Shown one piece after another: positions 9,872 through 21,843 of a stretch of 64,000 bases of DNA. The position numbers and the translations under genes were made by a program. How positions within the stretch are numbered: position 1 is the first letter of the stretch; each line of letters begins with the position of its first letter. The notes under the pieces are model-generated. The model was given only the letters and a program-made list of their open reading frames with translations. It was not told where the DNA came from and made no database searches. The stretch is from Carnegiea gigantea (taxonomy: Eukaryota; Streptophyta; Magnoliopsida; Caryophyllales; Cactaceae): NCBI GenBank assembly GCA_029747015.1, contig JAKOGI010001201.1, positions 131,001-195,000 of the forward strand, written 5' to 3'.

Positions 9872-10478
9872 TGTTAGGAAATAAAGGGGATAACAGGATG
9901 TGACAATGCAATAGAATTCAACCAAGAACACAACGCAACAATGAAAAACAAGAATAAAGGACACAGGGAATTTTTACGTGGAAACCCAATGTGGGAAAAA
10001 CCACGGACGGCGACAGCACACCGACGAATTTCACTATGAGCAGAGTAGTACACTACAATCACTTCAGTGATTAAGAGCAGAATTACAATACTCTCAATTG
10101 TATTCTCTCACAAACAATCTCACTCTCTCAATGTGTATTCTATATTGGAGTTTTTTGAAACAAGGCCCTAGACCCCCTTTATATAGGATCTGTGAGGTAG
10201 GGTTTCTCCCTGAAAACCCTAGCTGCCAGGGGGAATCCTCCTCGAGCACAGAAACCCTAGCCGCCATCCGAAAGAGGCGGCGAAAAGACACGTGGCACGA
10301 CCGTGCCACGTGGCACGGTCACCCAGTGCCACACGGCACGGCCGTGCCATGTGGCACGGTGCCCCCGTGCCAATTTTCTGTCCCTCTCGTCTTCGGCTCT
10401 TCGTCTTGGCACGCCCGTGTCTGTGCAGCATGGGCTCCCCGTGCGGATACTCGAGATTTTGGGCCATAAAACCCAACA
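9872..10478 (-). repeat. copia 5' LTR (right copy)
   Basis: 607 bp, partner of 5129-5735. In element orientation it would hold the active promoter, with TATA at 10176-10186 and the GGCACG palindrome array at 10291-10379 upstream of it. Confidence 0.95.
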
Positions 10479-10483
10479 ATACA
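10479..10483. repeat. target site duplication ATACA (right)
   Basis: Matches 5124-5128. The pre-insertion site is recovered by joining the two flanks at one ATACA. Confidence 0.95.
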
Positions 10484-11985
10484 CCGTAAAATTGACAGGC
10501 TTTAAAAACTAAATAGCACCATTAAACTTGCGTGGACTTAGGTATAGCACCTTGTACCCCATACTTGGTTGATCAATGTGAAATTAAGCAGGCCACGGAG
10601 CCATAGTGAGATCACTTGACCCTTTTTAAAAAAAATAAAAATTATGTCAATTACGTTAAAAATAAGTAAATAAACGGATGCATATATAATTTCTGACATG
10701 TTTAACAATTAAAAAAAGCTTAGTCTAGTGGTTACATGGGTGTATAATACCAACAAGTGGCAAAAGACGTTGCAGGTTGGAAGCTTGCTCCCCTAGCTTT
10801 TCACCTTAAATCTCTCTCTCTGTGTTTTTTTTTTAAGTTAAAATTCTAAAATCCTGTATCTAATTCTAAGCATTCAGTTTTAATTTTAGCTTTTGTTTGT
10901 CAAATTTTTAACTGTCTAGTCTTTAATTACTTAGATAGTCAGATTAATTTCAATTATTTAAATCATTTCTCAATTGTAATTGTATGTGTTGTTCGTTGCA
11001 TTGGATTCACCATTGATTAGTTGCAATTGTTGAATATTCTTTACTTCCCTAATTGAATTTTTTTTTCAAATACTTCAAAAAGTTGGCTATTGAATTATCG
11101 TTTTCTTCAACTTATGCATCATAAAATTAGCCTTTAAATCAAGAAACTAACGAGCACAACTTAAAAAAAAAAAAAACCAAATTCTAATGCAAACACTATT
11201 TACCCTTCTTATGGGAGAAGCGAAGTCGGTTTAAGTGCTCTTTAGTTAGATCCAGCTGAAAGAAAACCAATTTCACATGATTTTATTTTTATGGCTATTG
11301 TTAAATTTAAAATTTCAAATCACACGTGTGTTTGAACTCTAACTCGCTTAATTTAATTTCTGGATTCGCCAATGAAATCAAGCATGAAGCATAGCAAAAT
11401 ATGTCAACCTTATGGTGACGGTACTCAAATTGACGTGACCTATTTAAACTGAACTTGAAATTTTCACGCTAATAGTCTTTCACACTAATAGTCATCCAAA
11501 ATTTAGCGCTTGTTTATCAGTGCCGAGTTAGAGACTTACAGAGGTAGAGTTCTGGTCGTTCATAGGGGTGTGCACTGTGCAGTAAATTCAAACTACACTG
11601 AAATTTTTTTTTGGCTGATAAACTGCATTGAATATTTTAAAATGATAATTGTTATGTTTATGATAACGAGTGATTTGCATGTGCCAGGCACGCAATCGAT
11701 GAGGGATTTTTTTTTTTTTTTTTAAAGCTGCTGCTAAGCTGGAGGGTTGGGAGCACCAAATATGATTCAGTTTTTAATTGGTTGAGGCCATTTGATGGAT
11801 CGTAATTAAGTACTGACATTACTCTGTTCTCTCTTCCTACATTGGGCTTTGACGTTGGACTAAACTACAAACAACGCTCCATCAGTTTCTGCGCATAATT
11901 CATTCTCAAGCGCTTTTGTAGTTTATCTGAATTGTAGCTGATTCCTTATGAATTTCACTCAAATTACTTGTCTATTGGACCATCT
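10484..11985. other. non-coding spacer
   Basis: AT-rich with several poly-T/poly-A runs (10835, 11165, 11706-11724). Only the SINE-like segment at 10711-10836 stands out. No coding signal was seen. Confidence 0.5.
10711..10836 (+). repeat. possible tRNA-derived SINE
   Basis: TAGTCTAGTGG at 10721-10731 fits the Pol III box A pattern. GGTTGGAAGCT at 10775-10785 resembles box B with two or three mismatches, about 44 nt downstream. The segment ends in a TC-rich stretch and T-run after TTTCACC. This layout is typical of plant SINEs. No flanking direct repeat could be confirmed, so this is tentative. Confidence 0.35.
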
Positions 11986-11989
11986 TGCA

Positions 11990-13320
11990 AAAATTGAAAC
12001 TACAACCGCAAGGTGTAGCGGAGCTAGCAAATGGCGAGTATGGCATAATTCTATGAGAAACTTGTTTTCAATTACCGAGACTAACTAAACTACTCATTCT
12101 AGGCAAACCAAATTTATTGATTCAATTATCAGCTATAAAAACAACAACTAGGAATACAGTTCAAAAATCATATAACATCAGAATTATGCTAGCGAATCAG
12201 TTATTAACCCCATCAAACTTGTCCAGGCACGCAACATGAATGGCTAGATCGTCAATTCAGCCCTTCCCCTATAACTGAAAAGGTCAAAGAGTAATCCTAC
12301 AAGTACAGTCGCCTATTTTCATAAGACTAACAACCGCAGGATCACAAGCAATCTCAAATTCTAATTAGAATTTTAATTATTTTCATGTCAAAATCTTATC
12401 TGTCTACTAAATCACACTAGGTAAAGGTTTTGCCTTTCAATATTTTTCTAAACCCGAATAAAAATAGATGAATATGCTTTTAAGCAAGTCACCAAACATG
12501 AGGTCAGCAAAGTAGAATTCAATAACGTAAACATAGAACAAGTAATATTTAGTGCTAGTCCATTATTCAACTAAGCATAATTCACATTAAAGCCAACCTA
12601 AGTTGGGAGATTTAGTCATAAGCATAGTGGAAATCACAATGGAGTGATTTCTAAACATCATACTAACAACTACTAAAGAACTAAGAAAATAAACAATACT
12701 AAGAAAAGGACTCACAAAAGCAAACTCAAGAACTGATAATCTGAATGAATGTGAATCTGGAATCCAAAAATAACAATCTTCAAAGCACTAGAGAATTAAT
12801 GTGCTGAAATGTACTTAGAACCCTAATTGAAAGGATAACGAAAAGAAGATCCCCAAAAGAAAAAAAAAAACAAGACATTATTTGAAACTAGAGTAGCTGT
12901 CGACCTAAGGAGCCGCACAATCGTGCCAAATAGTACCGGCTGCTGTGCAGGTGCTATTAAGAACCCAATTGGGTTCCTATGGCTATAACAACATAGGTGC
13001 ATGTGAAGATCTGCATGACACCCCCTACATTGCTTAGAATTAGGTCTTGAAAGTTTGTAGATCTGCATGGTCATGCCATTCTCTATGGCACCTAATGTTG
13101 CTCATTTCAACTTTTGACTGTTGGCACAGGTGTGCAGATTGGCATAGTACTCCTGTTGCGCCATTTTCCTTAACTTCCCACTTAATGTCTTTCTTCTTTC
13201 CTCTCGTTATCTTCCTTTATCAAGAATCACCCCTAATTCTCAAAATCAAAGCTAAAACATCCGCAAAATAAGAAATTAGCCTGAGTTAAGTGATTATGAG
13301 GAAAAATAACCAAATTTATT
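11990..13320 (-). repeat. LTR-like sequence of a decayed Athila/Tat-type gypsy element
   Basis: The layout mirrors the LTRs at 19005-20322 and 56799-58047: an AT-rich start with GTGTAGCGGAGCTAGC near 12015, a middle with many short A-rich phrases, then a GC-richer section with GTGCC/GGCAC inverted words (12905-13160). It lies left of internal sequence that matches the 58-64 kb elements in order. The perfect palindrome GAACCCAATTGGGTTC is at 12961-12976. Exact ends were not found, and the right-hand partner LTR is missing. Confidence 0.35.
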
Positions 13321-15400
13321 TAATCCTAAGGTGAGAAGCAAAGAAATAAAGGTGGATTTAGGTAACAAAAATTGGTGAAAATATGAGTTCAACAACTCTT
13401 CTATGCTTATCTCTTGTTTTTTCGCAAGGAAGACTAACTCTTTAATGACTAATAATGGGAGATGAACATCTAATCACACCCTTTTCAGGCTAGAGGGTAA
13501 TAGTTAATCTATCAAACACTATCATGCATCAAAGATAGCAAAGTCAAGCTGTTAAAAAACATTTTCAATAAAACAAATACGCTAGCTATAAATCACACTA
13601 CCTAAATGCGCCATACTAAACACCCCATATTGAATCACATAGGGAGATAAAAAATCCCTTAACAAGTGGTGCATAAGTGTGATCGGTAGAATCTCACTTT
13701 GGGGTAAAATGAAACACTTATCTCAATATATTTAGATGTAAGACTTGGGTAAGCTTGATGCTCAAACCAATCATGCGAAACACCATGGGCTTGATGAAGT
13801 TTTCAATTCTCCACCACTTGATGCAAAATGCAAAAATATCAATCAAGAGGAAATGTGACAAGGATGTAATAGGGCAAAGGTTAAGAGTAAGAAAGGGAGT
13901 TATTTGGGGCAAAATGGAGCTATTAGCTATAAGAATAGAGAGTAAGAGCACTTCTACAACAACAAATACCAAAGCACCAACTTCACTTCCCAATTCAAAA
14001 ATGGGCACAAACGCCCACAAAGGATCATGAGGAAGGAGTTGATACAAACCTATTGGATGAATCACTATGCCACATACTTTATCCACAAATTCCCCTTTTT
14101 TCTTTTCACTTTCTTTTCCTTTTTTTTCCTAATTTCTTAGCTTTTTTCCCTTTACTTTCAACAAGTAAAACTAAGATACGTGTGAATGGCATGGGAAATA
14201 AAAATTCTCAACTTACAATCCTTCAAATCACAAAAAACAATTAGAAATGCCCAAAAGATTAATCAATCCTCAAAATATGCCCAACTTATTATGAAAATGT
14301 TGCTCTGCTAGACTTTGAAAAGGTTATGAGAATTATGCATAGGCTAAAGATGTAGTAAATATGGGTCAACAATAAAGCAGGGAAAGAACAAAGGGCTAAC
14401 AGGGGGATATCATACATCAATGGGCGGCTTTTAGGTTCATGTGGATGTATAAAACAAAGAAGGCCCCAATTATATCAACATATGCACATATTGAGTGCGT
14501 TCTCAAAGAGAACCATGCCAAGTTTGAGAGATGTAATAATCAAAGAGTCACAAATGAAAGGAAATATGTGACTATAGGTAACGAATGCTCATTAGCCTCA
14601 AAATCTCATAAGTTAATCTACCATAGTCATGTAACTTACTCCAAGATATGCTCGACCTATCAAGGTCAACCAAACCAGACCACATGATTCTTAACAATCA
14701 TTGGCAGGCAACACAAGGTAAAGCAATCCAAAATAGCAATGTCAACACAGTTTCCACAAAATTTACACTAACACAAACCATAGCTCAATGGACAATCATA
14801 TTAATCAATCAACTATAACACCTTGCATTATCATCACAAGAGGTGTTTTTAAATTTTTTTTAAAATTTAAAATTTTTTTATGTTTTCATTTTTTTCATTT
14901 TTCAAAAGTACAAGATTTAACTGATAGAGCAATAAAATACACTGAGGATATTGAAAAGAAGGGTAAGAGGGGTTACCTTGTAAGCTTATGAATGCACAAT
15001 TCGATCACCACTGCTCTTATTATGCAACATCTAACCTGTATGCTTCAAGCTACATGCTCTACGAACTAAAAGACATAAAAACAACTAGGTAACACTGCAT
15101 GAGATTGTGCCTGTGTGATGTACATGTAAGAGATGTCGTCCTAGGCACATCCTTAAATGCACAATTCCACCTAAAAAGCTATAAGCTCATCCTCTCATGT
15201 TGAAGATTTTAATTGTCTTTAGTGAAAAGGACAAAGAAATGAACAAGGGAAGATAAGGCACTTGTAGTACAAAGGAGGATAAGACACTTGTAGTACAAAG
15301 GAGAAACGGTGGAGGCGGGGATAGGAAGGAGTGACACTTCAAAATTATTATTTTTAAGGTAATTAAATGTTTCGGTTGCCTCCTAAGAAGTGTTTGTTTT
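13321..15400 (-). mobile_element. internal region of decayed Athila/Tat-type non-autonomous element
   Basis: Several short blocks occur in the same order as in the element at 58-59.5 kb: TCTCACTTTGGGGTAAAATG with CTCACTTTTGGGAAATGTGG, TTCAATTCTCCACCACTTGA with AAATTCTCCACCACTAAAAT, and GAGAGATGTAATAATCAAAG with GAGAGATGCAGCATGGAACA. At about 15365 GGTTGCCTCCTAAGAAGTG matches a phrase common in plant Tat/Athila elements. No intact ORF; open frames such as 13755-14030 are incidental. I infer an old relative of the 56.8-64 kb family. Confidence 0.45.
15252..15303. repeat. 26-bp tandem duplication
   Basis: Two adjacent copies of a 26-bp unit (15252-15277 and 15278-15303) that differ at one base. 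A recent small duplication inside the relic. Confidence 0.85.
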
Positions 15401-15749
15401 AGGTCTCTAACTTAACCTTTGTAATAGGTGTATGATAGCTAGGAGAGGTGAACCACTTCAAGCATCAAATGATAATGTAGCATCAACCACCTGCCCTAGA
15501 CAAATAGAAGTGCCTCTAAAACTTCTTAGGCTTGGTAGAGGAGATTTAAATGTGCTTGAAGACCTCCTTTAGGGCATCTAATCCCCATCAAACACCTCAA
15601 TCTTAGAAACAACTATAGGAACAATAGACACCCATAAGGACCATAAAAAGTAGAGGAACTGCAGGGACTGTGGAAACTGAGGGTTGTCGGTGGAGGGAAA
15701 CATAAATCAACCTTTTCCCCACATAGCTTAAAAGATATCTTGCCTACAC

Positions 15750-16060
15750 GCATATCAATTACTGCCTTGTAGTAGCTAGTAATGGCCTCCATGGAATAAT
15801 AGGGACCTTAGATCTATGATCTATATCCATAATTACAAGGTCACATGGAATGACGAACTAACCCAACTGAACTGGATTGTCCTCTAGAATACCAACATGG
15901 CACTAATGGAGTGATCTGCTAATTGAATAGTCATATCAGTGGGTTGTTGGTCCTATAGCTAAAGTTTCCAATAGAGAGAGATAGCAAAAAGCATCACACT
16001 GACATTAGCTCCTAAACCACAATGAGCTATCTCAATTTGCAGGTCCTCTATGGAATAAGT
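15750..16060 (-). pseudogene. Ty3/gypsy aspartic protease remnant
   Basis: On the minus strand, frames in the order expected of an Athila/Tat protease: LGANVSVM (where families usually have a DLGAS-type active site), then TDMTIQLADHSI, then PLLATTR. At least three stops and frameshifts separate them, and the active-site aspartate is not visible. It lies upstream, in element sense, of the non-coding 3' part at 13.3-15.4 kb. Reverse transcriptase and integrase are absent, so the element is internally deleted or non-autonomous. Confidence 0.45.
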
Positions 16061-16259
16061 AATGAAGACTTCGTGCGGTTCTCATTAGTGCTAGTTTGGG
16101 TCTGATAAACCTCTTAATAAGAAGGTCTAGGTCTGATTTTTGCTAAAGGGGCTTGGCTATGGATTATAGAGAGCTTGGTATTAGAACCCAGGTACCTGCA
16201 TAGAACTCTAAGTCTATGGGTTAGGGCCCTTATAGGTGTAGACGCCTAAAAAAGGCATC

Positions 16260-18700
16260 ATATTTAACATAGCCCAATTAAGAAACTAATCCCCTAATTT
16301 AAGCATTCGGGGGCCTAGTACAGTCGTAATCTAAAAGAAAAAAAAGAGACAAATCAAGTCCACAAGCAAAACTAACCAATGGGCAAGTTAGAGAGAACCC
16401 GATCAGGTTCCTCACAAAGAGAATGTGCCTAAGTCCATCTTTTCTGCTTTGCCGAGATCCACTTGTATTAGGCCAAGTCAAGCAGATGCCCATTACGATT
16501 AACCTTCCGTGTCTAATTAAATTAATTAATTAGAGGTCTAATTTATTAAGTTAGTTTGTTTAGATTAAGCATAATGGGAACAAGACTAGTTCTCCCTTTC
16601 CTAGGCTGATTCATATAGCCTCCTCAACTATTATAAAAAGTGGGTTGACCCTTTGCTTGAAGAAGAAAAAAATAAAAATCATTAGAGCAACACAATGCCC
16701 CCAAAATAATTGAGAGCTACAAATAAAGTGAGGAAAAAAAAAAAGGAGAGATTCAGGATTCCTTTTCTAGGAGTGAGAATCTGTGTTTAGAGAGGGAAAA
16801 TAGACATTGATTCTATAGAGTGTCACTCTGCTGGGTTCCTAGAAGATTCATGTGGGGTTCTCCTGTGGGCGTGATCTATAACTTTCTTCCTTTTCTCTTT
16901 ACTTCTTTTCATTTAGTTTGGTTGATTGCAGTTTGGCACATATGTAATCTTTAATTAGTTTCATCCTTGCTCGCTGTAGTAATTTGAATGGTTTTCCTTT
17001 TACTAACTTATGGATGCACATTGTGCTTTGATTTTATATAAACGGTTCTAATTTATTGCATGAATGTATGTTAGTATAATAAAGTCTTTTTTTCCTTTGT
17101 TGATTAGTAAAGGTCGCCAGTGATGACATGTGGTGATAAGATGCATCGCATCACTTCACTATACCATCGCCCCCGAATCTACAACCTCAGTTCAAGACCA
17201 AGGAGTCAGCATGATCCCCACACTAGAGATTATTCAAAGGCCTTTCTAAAACCTTTGAAGCAACATCAATCTGTCCCTTTGGTGTCCATTCATTATCCAT
17301 TCGGTTGTCCTTATTGGTATGATTTGCTTCAGAGGGTAGTGTGGTTTGTAAGTTTTTTTGTTAAAACTCACTAACCAATATATTAGTAAAGTTTGGTACT
17401 TTTTCTTTGTTACTACATCTATTTTCTGCTTTTGTATTATACAATTGGGGAAAATAGATTTGATCTTAACAATAAAATCAATGTGAACCAGAATATGGGT
17501 TCGAAACTGGCCCATGAACCGCCCAGGTTCCTAGATCAGAGCTACACCCAGATTCTCGGTACAGCCAAGGCAGTTGATAGTGCCCAAGCTAGGAAGATGG
17601 GCCTGGCTCTGCCCAGGGAACTTGGTCGGGTTCCTTGATCAGGCCTTGGCCCACAATCCTGAGAGTTCATAGGCCAAATTTGCTTATTGTTTAATAAAAA
17701 AATATATAAATAAAGAAGTTGAATATGCTTCTAAAAAATGAAGTACCTGGCGAATGAATCCGACCATTTGTGAGCATTGCACCTTGAGGTAGGCAGATCC
17801 TTATAGTGTTGACTCCACTACAGACGTTTTTTTGAAGATGGCGAGATTTGAACTTTAATATGGGAAATTATCTTACTTGTACTTGCATTAGGCATACTCG
17901 TATTATAAGTCACTACCCATCAGGGATCAATATCTCTTAGCTAAACCCTGTTATTACCCCTCGAGAAAGCAACTGATCGCTCGATGGGTCTACTAGATTT
18001 TCAACAGAGCAGCTAGTTGCTTCACTCACTCATGACACACTTTTTTCGTCCTCATGATACGGGAAAACAACCAAAATATTTCAGTCTTGCCATGCACCCC
18101 ATGGATGGCGTACAAGACGCTTGGGTCGTGAGAGGGCTATTCTAAACTAGATATGAAACCCATGTAACATAGAACTCTAGTTTAGGTTAGAACTCATGTG
18201 TATGATTGGAGTGCAAGATGTCCTTGTATGATTTAACTTTCTTTACCCAAAAGACATTATATTGATACTGTGAGTCTTACGAGAGCCTAGATTAGAGAAC
18301 ATTGAGTATAGGAATTCGATTAGGATTCAATGCAGCTTTGGGGCAATTGAGTCCTTTATGAAATCTTGGCCCAAAAATTGAATAGGTTTTGATTCCAATT
18401 CAGATTATCTGTTGGGGTCAAAAAAATTGAGCCAAAAAAAAAAACTAGGAGACCCAGCTGGGTTCCTTTAAAAATAATAAAAAATAGGCAGTCAATTTGA
18501 CGGTCTGTGTCTGGGAATAAAATTTAACCATATTAGGCCCAATAGGGCCTGACCAAAATTTCTGAGGGTGTAGCAATAAGCATTGCCGGGTTGCATAAGG
18601 GAGTTAGAATAAGGGGGTACATTTTGGGCCAGATTAGAAACCCAACTGGGTTCTAACTGGGAGATCAGGTTGAGTTTGTTTAGGGTTTGCATTCATGGCA
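16260..18700 (+). repeat. LTR/leader-like region of a plus-strand Tat-type element
   Basis: Non-coding, with promoter-like features on the plus strand: TATAAAAAG at 16632-16640 and pyrimidine-rich sequence after it. It precedes a candidate primer site and a gag-like start at 18843. It carries repeated GAACC...GGTTC palindromes at 16395-16410, 17516-17530, 17618-17633, 18451-18465 and 18639-18653. LTR termini were not found, so the span is approximate and the LTR identity is inferred from position. Confidence 0.3.
16632..16640 (+). promoter_or_regulatory. TATA-box candidate
   Basis: TATAAAAAG in the plus-strand LTR-like region, about 2.2 kb upstream of the gag-like start. No transcription evidence is available. 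Confidence 0.3.
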
Positions 18701-18704
18701 TAAA

Positions 18705-18720
18705 GTGGTATTCTAGGCTC
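18705..18720 (+). other. possible degenerate primer-binding site
   Basis: GTGGTATTCTAGGCTC resembles the iMet primer site (TGGTATCAGAGC) with internal changes. Its position between the LTR-like region and the gag start is right. Weak. Confidence 0.25.
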
Positions 18721-18842
18721 TCAACGCTAGAGTTAGATCTATAAGTCAGCATGGTTCATGTAGCATCTTTAATTAAAAAACATCAAGTTAAGTTAGTTCT
18801 AAGCATTTTACATTGTGAATTAGGATAGGGAAGACAAAGTAA

Positions 18843-18995
18843 ATGTACGAGCGAAGTCCAGAGACTAGAAGACTTCAATCTCGACAACAATCCAGTGAAG
18901 CTTCAGCGAGTGGGCCAAGCATAATGTCCAAATCACAATCTAAGTCTAACATAACACCAATTTCAATGGTCGGCAACAGTCGTGAGATCGTTTAA
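18843..18995 (+). pseudogene. Tat-type gag N-terminus, interrupted
   Basis: A 50-codon frame beginning MYERSPETRRLQSRQQSSEA and continuing Ser/Gln-rich, ending in TAA ten bases before the 19005 LTR. The low-complexity, charged N-terminus is typical of Tat/Ogre gag starts. The apparent continuation, an acidic coiled-coil-like stretch YEDARNKMQAMKDESDKSME, resumes at 25180 on the other side of the inserted element. Confidence 0.4.
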
Positions 18996-19004
18996 ATGAT
19001 ATAG

Positions 19005-20322
19005 TGTTAGTGTAGTTTTCAAGAGGGGAGTAAGGGTAGAAATTTGTTGTCCCCCAGGACGGTGTAGAAATCAAGTCACTAATTGTTTTCGGTCCACTAA
19101 GTATAATTAATAAAACTAATTACTCACAAATTGTAATTTAAACATGATTAATTAAACTAAACTAAAACAAAGCACACTTAACAAAATCAATAAAAAATCA
19201 CACTAACTAACAATAACTGGTAAAACATCTAATTAACTAAGAAAATATGAAAATTACTAACTAAAAGAAGAGAGAGGAAGGGGAGTACCTCAAAACCCTG
19301 AAAATCCAACAATGGAGGTTGGCATCCATTGTTGGAGCAAGTGGATGATGATTGGAGGTGGACTCTCTACTTATTCTCATTAGTCTAACTCAACTATTAC
19401 TAATTTGACACACTGAGGGCCAAAAACTCAAACTTATAAAAGTGGGTTTTCAAACCCTAAGATGGGGAAGAGAGAAAGACCTAGAAATTTACATTCTTGA
19501 GGAAAGAGAATGAAAGATCATGAGTAGATAAGAAAATAGAAGGATGATTAGGAAAGGTACTAATTTTAGTCCATCAGCAAATAAAAGCATGTAAAATTAG
19601 GCATTAAACTAATAAATCAAATACAACAAAGTAAGAACTTGAATGAAAATAAAGATTAATTAAAGGGAGTGAAAGAAAGCTAATTGTATCCAAACTTCAT
19701 TACTCTTGAAATGTGGCTAAAAAATAAAAGTAAATCTAAAATAATCTCTCTTAGACCCTAGGGTCTATTCTATTCTTAAAACCTAAAAATTGGATCCTTA
19801 CACAAAAGGGGGAGGGGGCTTTAAATATGTCCAGATGCAGCAGGTTTGGCACGGGCAGATCGTGCAAAACCTTTGGAAGCCAACAATAGTAGTAGCGTAG
19901 GACAGGGGATGGCATGGTTATGCCACACGGCATTGGCACCCCATGCTAAGTTTCTGAAATTCTTCACAGAAATAGAGTAAAAACGGGATCTACCACGGTC
20001 GTAGTGCTTGGCACTGGCACCCCGTGCCACCTAGCACTGGCACCCCGTGCTAAATTTCTACAATGTTCTTTTTCCTTATTTCTACCATCATTTTTGTGCT
20101 TTTTGACCTGGCATTGATTCATTGTTATTCCGGATTATCCTTCATGGTTTTCCAAGTTAACATGCTTAACTTTTGGCATGCTTTCACGAATTATCTACAA
20201 TTTCCTTAATTTTCTTTCTTACCTATAAAACCAACAAAACACAAATAAATAGCCTAATTTACCAATTATTTAAACTAAATCTAGGTAGCGTGAGAGCATA
20301 AAATTTGCACATTTAGACCCCA
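19005..20322 (-). repeat. left (3') LTR of the gag-only element
   Basis: About 1.32 kb; aligns with 23832-25179 from TGTAGTTTT... to ...TTTGCACATTTAGACCCC. At 19838-20050 it has GGCAC/GTGCC inverted words (for example GGCACTGGCACCCCGTGCC), just upstream in element sense of a TATA-like TATTTAAAG near 19820. Confidence 0.8.
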
Positions 20323-20400
20323 AACAAATACCCCAATACCAAAACTTTGCTTATCCTCAAGTAAAGCAAAACAAAACTAGTAAAAGCTAAATCACTTTCG
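20323..20400 (-). other. 3' end of internal region with purine tract
   Basis: Minus strand reads GCTTTACTTGAGGATAAGC, then TTTTGGTATTGGGGTATTTG, then the LTR. This is the phrase order usual at the 3' end of Athila/Tat internal regions. A related phrase (GAGGATAGGCAACGG) occurs at the corresponding place near 58070. Confidence 0.5.
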
Positions 20401-21843
20401 TAGAAATCACGGTTGTATTTAGCATATGCAACAAACCCTTGGAACCCCTCGGTTTCCTAAGTGGACGAGTAAGGTCTGGTGAGGGTTTCCAAGTGAAATA
20501 CCTACAAAAATCTTTTCAAAGACAAATGAAAATCATTTTGGTTTTTTTAAAAAGGAAGATGATTGTATATACCAATAATGGGAAATTATGCACATGATTT
20601 AGGCAATTGCATCACCCTATAACCAAATCACCAAATCATATACAAGTAGAATGTACAATTAAAGGACATCCAAGTCACAAGAAGCACCTCGACCTCCACA
20701 GTTCACCCCAAACAACAATATGCAATGATATGTACACTTTGGTGCACGTGCAAATGTGTATCAATCCGTATGAATCAAGATACTAATATTGACACGATCC
20801 CAATTTCCTTGCCTAATTACTTTCTTTGCTTCCTTTTTTTATTTTTTTTTTTCCATGAATAAAACTCACTTGACTTACCAATATTCGGGCCTTTCCTGAA
20901 AAGGGGTTTTATTAGATTCTGCAAAGCACTTATTTCATTGGCTAAATAGATGTGTAATCAGGTAAAATAGCACACACAGAAGCTAATTAAAGATATGAAA
21001 TAAAGATAGTGGCTTTAAACATTGGAGTTTAGGTTTTTATTCACTTTTTAGACTTTTTTTCTTTTTCCTTTTTCTTAATAGCATTTTTAAAGAGCATAAA
21101 ACACAACTTCGATAAACAAAAAGTTCTCATGCCAACTTAATAATAAGACCCTAAGAATCGATAGTAAAGTGAGCAAGGTAGGTATAAAATCACATATACG
21201 AGATTTGGTTATTATGAAAAATTGAATCTACATTCTCAAATAGACATCTCATCATACAAAGTCTATTTACATATAACTCAATAACTTAGCAACATGGAAT
21301 AACAATCGCCTACGAAAGCACACAAATCCGCAAAGAAAAAGAGAATGCTTTTTGAATTTTTTTCAAAAATTTCAAAAAATATATGCAAATGGGCGTCTCA
21401 ACCCCACACCAAAAATCTACAATGTCCTCCTTGTAGGAGCCAAGGTGCCAAAAAAGCAAGCAAATAAGCAATCCAACCACAAACCAAACACAAATTTACA
21501 AGTATATACAAACGAATGATACCACTAACGAGCAAAAAGCAAAACAACAACAACAAATATTCACAAAACCAAACACACCACTAGCAAACAAACATAAGAC
21601 AAAACACACAAATCAAGAAATGGTGATTATAGCCATCTCGGCTCAACAAATCTCAAAGTCCACCTCAAAATTGATTAGCCATAGAAAATCACAATCCTAG
21701 GTAACCACAACTATGTACAAAAGAAAGAAAGAAAGAATGTAAAAAAGAGAGGAGAGAAGAGTTGAAACAATCATACCAGGTTAGGTGTTGAGTGCACCTA
21801 AACTATACCTCACTTAGATGATGTTGAGGAGGTCCATAGAGTA

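Larger units (their letters stand above)
5129..10478 (-). mobile_element. Ty1/copia LTR retrotransposon, nearly intact
   Basis: A 5,350-bp element in minus orientation, complete in outline: 5' LTR 9872-10478, primer-binding site 9858-9869, gag-pol 9834 down to 5836, polypurine tract about 5736-5746, 3' LTR 5129-5735, and ATACA duplications on both sides. Domain order is gag, protease, integrase, reverse transcriptase, RNase H, which defines Ty1/copia. The UBN2-type gag and iMet-type primer site resemble the Tork/Tnt1 group (inferred). The two 607-bp LTRs differ at 8 positions by my count (98.7% identical), so it is the youngest insertion seen here. One nonsense codon and two frameshifts in gag-pol suggest it can no longer move on its own, though its LTRs and priming sites look intact. 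Confidence 0.95.

Noticed and set aside
13755..14030. Plus-strand 91-codon ORF and the overlapping minus-strand ORF
   Set aside because: They lie in non-coding internal sequence matching other Athila/Tat-type elements where the frame is not conserved.
17120..17638. Short plus- and minus-strand ORFs
   Set aside because: No domain, AT-rich flanks and no splice context; likely chance frames in LTR-like sequence.
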